In this document: positions 9,122 through 18,089 of the stretch, one piece after another
Numbering within the stretch: the first letter of the stretch is position 1
Layout: each line of letters begins with the position of its first letter
Assembly: GCF_001613225.1 (NCBI RefSeq)
Contig: NZ_BDBY01000189.1
Span: 1 to 59,544, forward strand
Reading direction: 5' to 3'
From: Nocardia pseudovaccinii NBRC 100343
Lineage (GTDB): Bacteria; Actinomycetota; Actinomycetes; Mycobacteriales; Mycobacteriaceae
Length of the DNA stretch: 59,544 bases
Notes under the pieces: model-generated
The model's database searches: none
The model's input: only the letters and a program-made list of their open reading frames with translations
What the model was told of the DNA's origin: nothing
Program-made: the position numbers and the translations under genes

Positions 9122-9390
9122 CGACACAACGGCTGCCGTGCCTGCTGGCCTGAGAAGACTCAGCCGCCCGGCATAGCCGCCATCGGGGAACAGCAGCGCC
9201 ACAGTGTGAAGCGGGCGGCCACGGCGACCAACAGCCGGTGCGCAGCATCACGGTCCTGGATCGACGCGGCCGCGACCACCACAGCCAGCAGCAGTCCGCC
9301 GATGTCGGTAGCGATATGGCGTTTGCGGCCCTTGACCTTCTTGCCCGCCTAGTAGCCAGCCATGGCCGTAGCCACGGTGTCGGCGAGCAT
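9120..9390 (-). pseudogene. IS5-type transposase remnant
   Basis: Minus-strand translation gives a recognisable IS5-family catalytic core segment: AGKKVKGRKRHIATDIGG, then LLLAVVVAAASIQDRDAAHR, then in another frame LLFPDGGYAGRLSLL. A stop codon interrupts it just before AGKK (AMAGY-stop), and a frameshift separates the last part, so it cannot be functional. Only about 80 codons of an expected 250-300 remain and no terminal inverted repeats were found. It lies directly against the 232-bp repeat at 9386, suggesting the element took part in the rearrangement. Confidence 0.75.
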
Positions 9391-9617
9391 TAACTGACAG
9401 ATTGCCTTTGTTGCGCATCTGTCATGACGATTACCGTGAGCCCGTACGGCACTGTCCCGATGAACCTGATCAGCATGCTCGTCGAGCGCAAACTGAACCT
9501 GTGTCCGCCGATTACGCGACATGTGGTGGTGGAGCGCGATATTCGAGTGCCGATGCCCGACGGGGCCGAGCTGCTCGCTGACAGATGGGTTCCGCGGAAT
9601 GGCGGCGACGGGCTCCC
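9386..9617 (+). repeat. 232-bp inverted-repeat copy A (start of CocE-type gene)
   Basis: Nearly identical to the reverse complement of 20075-20311. Differences seen: two substitutions before the start codon and a 5-base gap (AGGAT absent here), which removes the Shine-Dalgarno present in the other copy. Left edge at AGCATTAACTGACAG, right edge at GACGGGCTCCC. The pair could support inversion of the 10.5 kb between them. Confidence 0.9.
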
Positions 9618-9792
9618 CGGGAACACCCTCGACCACGGCATCCAACGTGTCGACGCCTGGCGCACCGGCGACGGCGAGTTGCTGCAGGTCGAGTTGGAAG
9701 ACCTCAATCCGTTTCTATCTCTGGATCGCGTATCCGCCCGGTCCAGAGATGGCTTCGTCGACGGCCTGAAGGCATCGCTGCACAATTCCTAG
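9460..9792 (+). pseudogene. truncated CocE/NonD hydrolase N-terminus, chimeric
   Basis: Begins MNLISMLVERKLN and runs 53 residues identical to the start of the hydrolase gene at 20232, including RDIRVPMPDGAELLADRW. It then leaves the family at 9617 and continues 57 unrelated residues to a stop at 9792. The catalytic residues of the family lie beyond the break, and the Shine-Dalgarno has been deleted. Dead duplicate, recent because nucleotide identity is still about 98 percent. Confidence 0.8.
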
Positions 9793-9807
9793 GTCTTTGA
9801 CCGGAGG

Positions 9808-12800
9808 TCAATGATTTTGTGGTTCGGCGCCTGCTGCCACCCAGGCTGCGATCTGCGCGCGAGAGGTGAATCCGAGTTTTGTGAGGATGTGCTCCACGTG
9901 GCCCTCTGCGGTGCGTTGGGAGATCACCAGTTCGGCGGCGATCTGCTTGTTGGTGCGGCCTTGGGCGATGCGATCGGCGACCTGCCGCTCACGCTTGGTC
10001 AGCTCAGCGAAGGGACCCGACGTGAGCTTTTTGTCGGGCGGTTGCTCGCCGAGTGCGTAGGCTACGGCTTCGTCCATACTCATCGCTTGGCCGTGCCGGA
10101 GGGCCGATTCGAATCCGCGCGACCCAAGAGCGGATCGCGTAAGTCGGGCACTTTCGTCGTGATGCTGCCGCATGATTGGGACGATGCTCGCAACGTCACC
10201 CACGGACCGGTCCAATTCTTGCGCGGCTCCCATAAGTACGGCCGCACGCTCGGCGTCGTCTGAGCAGACCGTCCAAGCCAGCGCCTCGAGACTCACCGCG
10301 GCGACGACCGGGCTGCGCATTCGCCGGTTGACGCGCAGTGCATTCTCGAGCAGCTGAGTTGTCCGAGCCCGGTCACCTTGCTGCCAGAAAGCAACCCCCA
10401 TGGCCCATAACGCCGTCGCCTGGAAGAGCGATTCGCCGCACGCTTCGGTGATGGCAAGCACTCGCTGGTAATACTCGATCGCCCGTTTCGTATCACCAGC
10501 CAGTTCGTGCGCCCAACCGAGCTTGGTCAATGCTGCGAGATACAGATACCCTCGCCGATTCGAGCCGAGCACTTCGACGGCGCGTTCGAGGTAGGAGAAC
10601 GCGCGAGCAAGCTCACCGCGATAGAGTGCTACTGCGCCGTTGGCGTCGGCGATCAGCGCTTGGGTCATCGGGATGGGGTCCTGTTCGGCAAGCACGCGCC
10701 CGTGCTCCGCGAGGACCGCCGCCGCCGATAAATCGCCCTGCATCGCCGCCAAGAGGCAGCCTGCATAGAGCGCTTTGACGCGGTCGGGTATGGATTGCCG
10801 GGCAGTGTGGTTCAGAAGGCGGTCGATCCAGCGCCGACCTTCGCTGTACAGACCCGGAAAACTCCAGAACATATACAGTGCGGCAACGGTCTGTAGTCCG
10901 GCTTCGGCCGCTTCCTCGGTATTCTCGGCCAGGCAGTGTTCGAGCGCATCGCGTAGGTTCGGCAGTTCGCGTTCGAGCCTGGCGACCCAATAGAGTTGGC
11001 GGTCGCTGATCCATTCGGCCTCCGCATTCAGTGCCAACTGGTGGTACCAGTCGCGGTGCCAGCGCCGCGTCAGCTGATCCTGGCCGGACTCCCGTAGTTT
11101 GCGCCGACCGTAATCCTGCACCGTCTCCAGCATTCGGAACCGCACCACGGCATCGGATCCGTCCCGGATCAGGACCGACTTGTCCACGAGGGCGGACAGC
11201 ACGTCGAGCGGGCTGTCCGGAGCCGGATCGGTGCCGCAAATCTGTTCGGCGGCATCGAGTTCGAAGCCTCCGGTGAATACCGACAGTCGTGCCCACAGCT
11301 GCTGCTCGGTCGGAGTACACAATTGATAGCTCCAGTCGATGCACCATTGCAGGGTTTGTTGCCGCGTTGGGGCGGTGCGGATGGCGCGGGTCAGCAGCGT
11401 GTACCGGTCGTCGAGGCGCTGCAGGATCTGATCGGTCGACATTGTGCGTATCCGGGCTGCGGCGAGCTCGATTGCCAGTGGTAATCCGTCGAGCCGGGCG
11501 CAGATGCGGGCCACGGTTGCCTTGTTGTCGTCGTTGAGTTCGAAACCCGGTACGACCGCGGTCGCGCGGTCGACGAACAATGTCACCGCGTCATATTTGG
11601 GCAGTCCGGGCAGCGACGACCTTTCCGGGTCCGGCACGGTCAGCGGCGGCACCCGCAGCACCGCCTCCCCGGCGATATCCAGAGGTTCACGGCTGGTGGC
11701 CAGGATCCGCAGATGCGGACAGGTCCGCAGCAGGGTGTCGATCAGCTGCGCCACGGCGGCGACCACCTGTTCGCAGTTGTCCAATACTAGTAGCGCTTTG
11801 CGCGTGAATAGAAATTCGACTACGACTTCCGACAGCGGCCGCGCTGGATCGTCGCGCAACCCGAGGGTGGCCGCTGTCACGTCGAGCAGCAGCGACGGGT
11901 CGGAGACGTCGCCCAGTTCGACCAGCCACACCCCATCGGAGAAATCTCGTCGCGCGGTCGCCGCTGCCCGCAACGCCAGCCGGGTTTTGCCGACTCCGCC
12001 GATCCCGGTCAACGTCACCAATCGCGTCGAGGCCAGCAGATTCTTCGTCTCCGCCAGCTCGGTGCGACGGTCGACGAAGCTGGTCAACTCCAGCGGCAGA
12101 GTACCGGCGCTGCGGCGACCCACCCGGACGATCGCCGGGCGCCACCCCCGTGTGGCGGGCTTGGGGTCTTGGTGCTCGCGCGCCGGTTCCGGATGTAACG
12201 CCATCTCCTCGACGCTGAATCCGTGGCGGCGTTGTGCCTGCCGGAGTGCTTCCCCCAGCGCCGCTGCTGACGGCCGCTTGCCTGGTTCGCGGGTCATCGC
12301 CGTGGCTACCAGCGTGGATACGTCCTCGGCGATGCCGTACTCGCGCAGGTCCGGTATGGGTTCGGTAGTGATCCGCAGGAATTGGGTCACCACGTTTTCG
12401 CCGCTATGCCGTTCGAATGCGGCGTGTCCGGTCAGCGCACAGAACAAGGTGGCGCCCAACCCGTAGACGTCGCCAGCCGGGCCTGGAGCGTGGCCTTCGA
12501 GGACCTCCGGGGCGGTGAACGCTGGGGACCCGGTCAGGGTGCCCGCGGTTGTTTGGAATCCGCCGGTGATCCGTGCGATGCCGAAGTCGGTCAAGGCTGG
12601 CTCGTCGTAATCGGTGAGCAGGATGTTTCCGGGCTTCACGTCGCGATGCACGATGCCCAACCGGTGCGCGGTCTCCAGCGCTCCGGCGATTTTCACCCCG
12701 ATCCACAACACGCTCTGCGGCGGCAGCGGACCCTGTCGGCGGATCTGCGCATCCAGGGAGCCCAGCGGGTGATACGGCATAACCAGATAGGGCCGTCCGC

Positions 12801-13086
12801 TCGCCGTGGTGCCCGCCTGCAGCACCGTGACGATATTCGGATGTCCGGTCAGTCGGCCCATCGCCTGCTGCTCCCGGAAAAACCGGGCCTGGTTCTCTGT
12901 GTCCAGTTCGGCGGTCAAAACCTTCACCGCCACCGTCCGGTCCAGTTCCGCCTGCGTGCAGCGATAGACCACACCGAACCCGCCTTGACCGATCTCCTCG
13001 GCATCGGCGAACCCAGCCGCAGCCAGTTCCTCCGTGACAGGCTCGGGCACGTCACGAAGTGTCCGGAACGGATCATCCTCGCTCAT
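9808..13086 (-). CDS. Ser/Thr kinase-STAND NTPase-LuxR regulator (PknK-like)
   Basis: About 1092 residues from the ATG at 13086 (MSEDDPFRT; another ATG lies 36 bases upstream). Kinase domain about 20-290: GQGGFGVVYRC P-loop, catalytic Lys in VAVKVL near 53, HRDVKPGN near 146, DFGIAR near 165, TAPEV near 185, so all catalytic residues are present. Then an NB-ARC-type NTPase with SFVDRRTEL, GIGGVGKTR near 362 and LLVLDNCEQ, a TPR-like helical region (about 690-1000), and a LuxR helix-turn-helix at about 1030-1085 (LTKRERQVADRIAQGRTNKQ). Same architecture and length class as mycobacterial PknK. Predicted cytosolic sensor coupling phosphorylation to DNA binding. Close paralogue of the gene at 27817. 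Confidence 0.92.
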   Translation of the reverse strand: MSEDDPFRTLRDVPEPVTEELAAAGFADAEEIGQGGFGVVYRCTQAELDRTVAVKVLTAELDTENQARFFREQQAMGRLTGHPNIVTVLQAGTTASGRPYLVMPYHPLGSLDAQIRRQGPLPPQSVLWIGVKIAGALETAHRLGIVHRDVKPGNILLTDYDEPALTDFGIARITGGFQTTAGTLTGSPAFTAPEVLEGHAPGPAGDVYGLGATLFCALTGHAAFERHSGENVVTQFLRITTEPIPDLREYGIAEDVSTLVATAMTREPGKRPSAAALGEALRQAQRRHGFSVEEMALHPEPAREHQDPKPATRGWRPAIVRVGRRSAGTLPLELTSFVDRRTELAETKNLLASTRLVTLTGIGGVGKTRLALRAAATARRDFSDGVWLVELGDVSDPSLLLDVTAATLGLRDDPARPLSEVVVEFLFTRKALLVLDNCEQVVAAVAQLIDTLLRTCPHLRILATSREPLDIAGEAVLRVPPLTVPDPERSSLPGLPKYDAVTLFVDRATAVVPGFELNDDNKATVARICARLDGLPLAIELAAARIRTMSTDQILQRLDDRYTLLTRAIRTAPTRQQTLQWCIDWSYQLCTPTEQQLWARLSVFTGGFELDAAEQICGTDPAPDSPLDVLSALVDKSVLIRDGSDAVVRFRMLETVQDYGRRKLRESGQDQLTRRWHRDWYHQLALNAEAEWISDRQLYWVARLERELPNLRDALEHCLAENTEEAAEAGLQTVAALYMFWSFPGLYSEGRRWIDRLLNHTARQSIPDRVKALYAGCLLAAMQGDLSAAAVLAEHGRVLAEQDPIPMTQALIADANGAVALYRGELARAFSYLERAVEVLGSNRRGYLYLAALTKLGWAHELAGDTKRAIEYYQRVLAITEACGESLFQATALWAMGVAFWQQGDRARTTQLLENALRVNRRMRSPVVAAVSLEALAWTVCSDDAERAAVLMGAAQELDRSVGDVASIVPIMRQHHDESARLTRSALGSRGFESALRHGQAMSMDEAVAYALGEQPPDKKLTSGPFAELTKRERQVADRIAQGRTNKQIAAELVISQRTAEGHVEHILTKLGFTSRAQIAAWVAAGAEPQNH

Positions 13087-13293
13087 CGGCTGCACACCAT
13101 CCGACAGCGCATTCCCCGGCAACAGGTGACACGCGGTAACTCTTCGTTAACGACCAGCCTATCCCCGTCGGACCGGGACGACCGAGCTATCGGGAAGGCG
13201 CTTCGGGATCACCTAGCGAGCGCGATTCAGCGAGAGGGGCGACCGCCAAATGCCTGGAGTTGCTGGGGGTAGGCCCTCAGTCGGCGTTCCGCG

Positions 13294-14511
13294 CTATAGG
13301 GTTTCGCGGTTCAGCAGCCACCACGTCACTACCAGATCGTTGGTTCGGTCTAGGTCCAATCCGGTGAGTTCGGTGAAGCGGGTGAGTCGGTTTCGGACTG
13401 TGTTGCGGTGTACGTACAGTCTGGCGGCTGTTTCGTCGATGCGGCGGTCACAGTCGAGGAAGGTTTGGACTGCGGTCAGGATCTCAGCTCCGGAATCGCC
13501 CTGGTTGCGCAGTGGGGTGAGGTGTTTGGCGGTGAGGAGGGACGCGGCATCGGCTGCGCATTGGAGTAGCGGCAGCGGCCCGAGCGAGGACAGGTCAACC
13601 AAGCCGGTACGGCCGTAGCGGGTCGCGATCTCGAGGGCCTGGCGGGCGTGGTGGTAGGAGGTGGTGGCGTCGGTCGGTGGGACGGCGGGGCCGAGTGCGA
13701 TTGGTCCCGGTTGTGTCAAGCCGTCGGGTGTGCGGGGGAGTAGTGCGACGAGGTGATGGTCGATGACGGTGTCGATGACGGGGAGTTTCGCCGTCGCCGC
13801 GCGGGTGCGCAAGGTGGCCAGCAGATCGGAGGCTGCGGGTGTGTCATCCCATGCAGCACAGGCGATTCGGTAGCGGTGGCTGGGGTCGAGCCGGTGATCG
13901 CGGGCTTCGGTGGCCAGTACCGCCGGCGGCAGGCTGCCATCGAGGAGGCGGCGCAGGAAGTCGGCGCGTCGGGTGGCTCCGGCGACGGCCTGTTCCTGCA
14001 GGACCAGGTGCACGGCGGTGGCCGATGTGGTTGCCAATTCCCAGGTGAGGTCCTGCATTTCGTCGATTACGGTGGCCGGTACCGCTGCGGCGGTGGCTCG
14101 CTGCCGAACGATGTCGAAGATTCGGCGAGCGCCGATCTGGATGCTGTGGGCGACGAGGTCGAGCGGGATCTGCTGGTCGGCCCATATGCGCGCCAGCGCC
14201 GCGAGTTCGTCGAAGCCGGTGTATGCCGAGCCGCCGCCGAGTTGTCGGACGATGATGCGTAGCACAGCTCGGGTGTTGTGCTCGATCGATGCGGGATCGA
14301 CCTGGTCGTAGACCGGGATTTGCGCTCGGTACAGGTGGGTGAGGTCGGCGGAGATCTCGTTGAGCTCAGGGTCTACCTCGGAGATCATTGCCGCGATGCG
14401 AGCGGCGATTTCGCGCCGGTGCGGATCGAGGCGGATACCCAGCTTGTTCATATTCGTGGGCACCGTCACCTTGCTCTTCTTGTGCACATGCACATCATTT
14501 GCGTTCTGCAT
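13294..14511 (-). CDS. PucR-family transcriptional regulator
   Basis: About 405 residues from the ATG at 14511 (MQNANDVHVHKKSK); an internal ATG at 14451 is the other candidate. The 14511 start is favoured because its codons and leader are conserved in a second copy of the region at 32.9 kb. A GGDEF-like middle part precedes the C-terminal PucR helix-turn-helix: CDRRIDETAARLYVHRNTVR, then NRLTRFTELTGLDL. PucR/CdaR regulators usually activate catabolic genes. The 13087-13293 gap downstream contains the promoter of the kinase gene. The region next to the start carries repeated GATGTGCA sites, probably self-regulatory. Confidence 0.88.
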   Translation of the reverse strand: MQNANDVHVHKKSKVTVPTNMNKLGIRLDPHRREIAARIAAMISEVDPELNEISADLTHLYRAQIPVYDQVDPASIEHNTRAVLRIIVRQLGGGSAYTGFDELAALARIWADQQIPLDLVAHSIQIGARRIFDIVRQRATAAAVPATVIDEMQDLTWELATTSATAVHLVLQEQAVAGATRRADFLRRLLDGSLPPAVLATEARDHRLDPSHRYRIACAAWDDTPAASDLLATLRTRAATAKLPVIDTVIDHHLVALLPRTPDGLTQPGPIALGPAVPPTDATTSYHHARQALEIATRYGRTGLVDLSSLGPLPLLQCAADAASLLTAKHLTPLRNQGDSGAEILTAVQTFLDCDRRIDETAARLYVHRNTVRNRLTRFTELTGLDLDRTNDLVVTWWLLNRETL

Positions 14512-14560
14512 GTTTGTTCGGCTGGTATATCTCCGACTCCAGAATTGCATGTGCACATCG
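14481..14560 (-). promoter_or_regulatory. PucR leader with two GATGTGCA sites
   Basis: On the minus strand CGATGTGCACATGCAATTCT (14541-14560) lies 29 bases before the ATG at 14511, and a second related site, GATGTGCATGTGCAC, lies within codons 6-10. GATGTGCACATGC is near-palindromic. The same upstream 20-mer, the same 29-base spacing, an ATG and the same second site recur at 32858-32957. The two sites are 51 bases apart, about five helical turns, as in looping operators. Confidence 0.6.
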
Positions 14561-14754
14561 CGGCGCGGGGCAGTGTGCCGGGAAAGTTGGCCGGCCGATG
14601 CGAAACCGCTGATCGGGCGCGTCGAGGCACCGGCGGCCGCCTGCATTTGCGAAATCGACTCCCGCGACTTCTTCCCGCTGACCAACCAGTGCTGGTGACC
14701 GCACACGGCCCTGCACCCGAGGTCCGGGTGCAGGGCCGAGCGACGGTTCTCGGA

Positions 14755-17049
14755 TCAGCTGACGCCGACCGGCTCCGTGGCCGTCTCGGGCGAACGCTGC
14801 TGCAGCTCACGCAGCTTCGAGCCTTCGACGTCGATGTCGGGCAGGATGTCGTCGAGCCACTTCGGCATCCACCACGACCATTTGCCCATGATCACCAGCA
14901 GCGCCGGAATCAGCACCATGCGGACGATGAACGCGTCCAGCAGCACGCCCGCTGCCAGAGCGAAGCCGAACACCTTCGCCGTGACGTCGACTTCCATCAG
15001 GAACGAGCCGAACACCGAGATCATGATGATCGCCGCCGCGGTCACAACGCGCACGCTGTGGCTGTAGCCGGAGACCATCGCCTCTGTCGGCGATTTGCCG
15101 TGCACGAACTCCTCGCGCATCCGGGTCACCAGGAAGACCTGGTAGTCCATCGCGAGTCCGAACATCAGTCCGATCAGCATGATCGGCATGAAGCTGACCA
15201 GTGGATGCGGATCATCGACCAGGCCGAGCTTGCCCTGCTGGAAGATCAGCACGGTCGCGCCGAAGGTTGCGCCCATCGACAGCAAGAACCCGAGCGCCGC
15301 AGTGAGCGGCACCAGGATCGACCGGAACACCAGGATCAGCAGGACGAAAGCCGCGCCCGCCACGATAACCAGGTAAGGCACGATCTTGCTGAGCAGCAAT
15401 TGGTCGATGTCGGCGTAGATCGCCGTGGTGCCGGTGATGCCGTATTCGATGCCATAGTCGGCCTTCAGCTGGGCTTCTGCCTTCCTGGCATCAGCCACCA
15501 GGTCCTTGGTGGCCTGGTGGTTGGGCCCGGACTTCGGCACGCCATCCAACAGCACACCCTGCTGGTCCTCACTCCACTGCGGCTCACTCACGTAGTCCAT
15601 GCCGGAATAGGACGCGAGTTTGTCGCGCAGCGCCTTGACCGCCGACTCCCGTTTCTCGGCGGGCACGCCGCTCATGTCCGCGACCACGCTCAGTACGCCA
15701 TTGCTGCCCTCGCCGAAGGCTTCGGTGCGCAGCTCATAGGCTTTACGCATGGTCGAGGTCTTCGGCATGCTGTCGTCGCCGGGCAAGGCGAGGTTCAGGC
15801 TGGCCGCGGGGGCGGCGAGCGCGCCGAGTACGACGACGCTCAGGGTCAGCGCGACCCACGGCGCTCGGCTGATCAATCGGCCGAAACGCATGCCGAGGGT
15901 GACCGAGGTCTCGTCCTCGGAGTCGTGCTGGGCAATCATCGGCAGCTTCGGTGTGAACAGCCGGTTGCCGAGCGCGCCGAGTAGTGCAGGCATCAGTGTG
16001 ATCGCGGTGAGTACGGCGAAACCGGCGGCGATCGCGCCACCCAGGCCCATGAAGGTCATGAACTTCACGCCGACGATGCCGAGGCCGGCCAGCGCGATGA
16101 TGACCGTCAGACCGGCGAACACCACCGCGGAACCGGCCGTGCCGAGCGCGGTGCCTGCGGCATCCTCTGGCGAGTTTTGCACCGCCAGTTCGTGCTTGTA
16201 CCTGGACACGATGAACAGCGCGTAGTCGATCGAGAGCGCGATGCCGATCATCGCGGCGAGGAACGTGGTGAAGCTGGGGAACTCGAGCACCGAGCTGCCG
16301 AGCAGGACCGACGAGGTGGCCGCGGCGAGGCCGACGATCGCTGTCACGATCGGCACGAACGCGGCGACGATCGCTCCGAAGGTCACGACCATCACGACGA
16401 GCGCAACGGCCATGCCGATCATTTCGGACGTGCCGCTGGGATCCTCTTGCTTCTGCACAATCGTGCCGCTCACCTCGACCGTGAGCCCGGCGTTACGCGC
16501 GTCGGCGGCAACGTCGTATGCCACGTCACGATCCCGGTCGGTCACATCGGCGGCCTTCTTGATCGTGAACGGGACGTTGATCAGCCCCACGGTCTCCGGT
16601 GCGGTCTTGCTGAGCACATTCAGCGGAGCGCCACCGCACTGCACCGGATCGGGGGTAGCCAGGCAGCCCATCATCTCGGCCGCCTCGACCGGGTTGTAGA
16701 GCGGCTTATTGTGATCAACGATGTCGAGCTGGCCGAGCTTGACGACGAACGCTTCCAGCGCCGCGCGGTTCGCCGGGTCGGTCAGCTTCTGGCCCGCGGG
16801 CGCGGCGATGACATAGCTGCCGGTGACCGAGTCGAACTTGAAGCCCTGGGACGCGCCGGGGAAGTGCTTGTCGAGAATCTCGTTAGCACGTTCGGACGGG
16901 AGGTTCGGCGCGCTGAAGTTGTTGGACATCGGCTTGCTGAACTCTGCGCCCAGGCCCACTAGGAGCACGAACATGACGAGCCAGACGGTAATGACTGTCC
17001 ATTTCCGGCGGAAAGCGAACCTTCCCCATCGGTACAGATAGACGGACAC
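14755..17049 (-). CDS. MmpL-family RND transporter
   Basis: 764 residues, GTG start at 17049 with AGGAGAAA just upstream. Architecture of actinobacterial MMPL pumps: N-terminal membrane helix (WTVITVWLVMFVLLVGLGAE), a large extracytoplasmic domain, a block of membrane helices containing IDYALFIVSRYKHE, a second extracytoplasmic domain, and a second helix block containing AMDYQVFLVTRMREE. The Asp-Tyr pairs in these two helices form the proton-relay site of the family. Exports lipids or hydrophobic compounds using the proton gradient. Shorter than the about 950-residue mycobacterial lipid exporters and closer to generic MMPL drug/lipid pumps. Stands alone, downstream of PucR's promoter side. 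Confidence 0.92.
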   Translation of the reverse strand: MSVYLYRWGRFAFRRKWTVITVWLVMFVLLVGLGAEFSKPMSNNFSAPNLPSERANEILDKHFPGASQGFKFDSVTGSYVIAAPAGQKLTDPANRAALEAFVVKLGQLDIVDHNKPLYNPVEAAEMMGCLATPDPVQCGGAPLNVLSKTAPETVGLINVPFTIKKAADVTDRDRDVAYDVAADARNAGLTVEVSGTIVQKQEDPSGTSEMIGMAVALVVMVVTFGAIVAAFVPIVTAIVGLAAATSSVLLGSSVLEFPSFTTFLAAMIGIALSIDYALFIVSRYKHELAVQNSPEDAAGTALGTAGSAVVFAGLTVIIALAGLGIVGVKFMTFMGLGGAIAAGFAVLTAITLMPALLGALGNRLFTPKLPMIAQHDSEDETSVTLGMRFGRLISRAPWVALTLSVVVLGALAAPAASLNLALPGDDSMPKTSTMRKAYELRTEAFGEGSNGVLSVVADMSGVPAEKRESAVKALRDKLASYSGMDYVSEPQWSEDQQGVLLDGVPKSGPNHQATKDLVADARKAEAQLKADYGIEYGITGTTAIYADIDQLLLSKIVPYLVIVAGAAFVLLILVFRSILVPLTAALGFLLSMGATFGATVLIFQQGKLGLVDDPHPLVSFMPIMLIGLMFGLAMDYQVFLVTRMREEFVHGKSPTEAMVSGYSHSVRVVTAAAIIMISVFGSFLMEVDVTAKVFGFALAAGVLLDAFIVRMVLIPALLVIMGKWSWWMPKWLDDILPDIDVEGSKLRELQQRSPETATEPVGVS

Positions 17050-17352
17050 GAGGTTTCTCCTAGTGATGACTGGGATCGTGGTGGTTCTGCATATGTAGAC
17101 AGCACTGGCGGGGCGGCCCGCGAGTGGCGGGTGGCGCGCGAGTGCGGTGAAGCCGGTCGTGCCCCAACCGGCGCAGTTGATCGGGGGGGCGCTGTCTAAA
17201 TAGTGCCGTTGACCGGCTGCCAGCTATCTGATCGTGAGCCAGGCCTTCAGCAGGAACCCGAACAGCCGGGCATCGGCTGCCGCGGTCGGACGCCGCTGGC
17301 GACGTGGTCGGCATCAGCCCGACGATGTTCGCGTCGGCCCTGGTTGCACTCA
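17050..17352. other. intergenic, no gene recognised
   Basis: 303 bases upstream of the MmpL gene. Contains its promoter. A short minus-strand stretch ending DARLFGFLLKAWLTIR-stop (about 17225-17275) could be the tail of a lost gene but I cannot assign it. Confidence 0.4.
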
Positions 17353-17730
17353 CTATGAATGCACGTCCTTTTGGTAGGTGCCTCGGCCCTCACGACTGAA
17401 AGACAGTGGCCGGACCAGAGCGCTCCTCCGCTGCTCGGCAGGTAGAGCATTGGCCAGGGGCGCGCTCAGTAGGGCGTTGAATGCCTCGGGTTGCTCTGCC
17501 TGGGCCCGGTGACCGCAGTTCGGTGTCAGCCGCAGTTCGGTCCGAGGTAGCAGCGTGACGAGCTCGCGCACCAGGTTCGGTGGGGTCACGCGATCCTGCA
17601 TGGCGGCGATGACCAACGCTGGGGCACTGCCCCTGGCTGGGTGCGTGCGCGCATCGCGGCCGAGCGCGCCTACCGACACGACGACCGGCGCACCGGTTGG
17701 CCCGGTGTCGGAGTAGTACGGGTAGCTCAT
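17353..17730 (-). pseudogene. alpha/beta-hydrolase deletion remnant (125 aa)
   Basis: Starts MSYPYYSDTGPTGAPVVV, resembling the first strands of an alpha/beta hydrolase, then jumps at RDARTHPARGSAP to the last third: LVIAAMQDRVTPPNLV with the acid Asp, and NCGHRAQAEQPEAF with the catalytic His. The cap and the GxSxG nucleophile elbow are missing, so about 130 residues have been lost. The frame is intact, so the deletion may be in phase, but the product cannot be catalytic. Alternative: an unrelated small protein; the end motifs make that less likely. Confidence 0.6.
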
Positions 17731-17891
17731 CGCCGCGGTGCCATCACTACGGCGAGTCTCGCGACCCGTGCTCGGATCGCTTCATAGAAGCTGTAGTTCA
17801 TTCGGTAGTCACCGGCGGCGGCGAGCGAGGAGTGGGCCGCGATCCAGGTCCGCACCTCGTTGGCGGAGCTGCCGCCCTCCTGCGCCATGGT

Positions 17892-17952
17892 GGCCGAGCT
17901 GCTCATAGGCCAAGGCGCCGCCCCGGCCTACATCTGCAAATCGCCTCGTCAC
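17892..17952 (-). pseudogene. alpha/beta-hydrolase start fragment (duplicate of the gene at 51239)
   Basis: From a GTG at 17952, minus strand, the translation VTRRFADVGRGGALAYEQLG matches the start of the intact hydrolase at 51239 (VTRQFADVGRGVNLAYEQLG) at 17 of 20 positions. The Shine-Dalgarno region GAAAGGGCGAAC is conserved too. Homology stops near 17892. About 270 residues are missing. Its position, divergent from the broken lipase at 18090, mirrors the intact locus in inverted orientation. Confidence 0.8.
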
Positions 17953-18044
17953 TGTGTTCGCCCTTTCCGCTGCGCGACCTCTCTGGACTGCTACGTCGAG
18001 GATTAGGACCGCTTCACTCGGCGTCGAACCGCCAGTATCAGACT

Positions 18045-18069
18045 ATTTGATCAAGTCGTTTGATCAAAT
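18045..18069. promoter_or_regulatory. palindromic operator between broken hydrolase and lipase genes
   Basis: ATTTGATCAA and TTGATCAAAT are perfect 10-base arms around a 5-base centre (GTCGT). It aligns with the divergent promoter of the intact pair near 51112-51142, where the arms read TGAGTCA ... TGAGTCA. Both lie next to a conserved TTGACAT(A/G)CCTCGATT block. Probable TetR-type site. Confidence 0.6.
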
Positions 18070-18089
18070 CATTCTTGCACAATCGAGGT

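Noticed and set aside
9460..9792. Chimeric frame as a functional gene
   Set aside because: N-terminal part is a truncated duplicate without the catalytic domain, and the Shine-Dalgarno has been deleted.
11444..12466. 340-residue Ser/Arg-rich plus-strand frame inside the kinase regulator
   Set aside because: Low-complexity antisense translation of the NTPase region.
14278..15984. 568-residue open frame on plus, antisense to the MmpL gene
   Set aside because: Composition is His/Arg/Gln-rich shadow coding from a GC-rich gene on the other strand; the MmpL protein has clear motifs and a Shine-Dalgarno.
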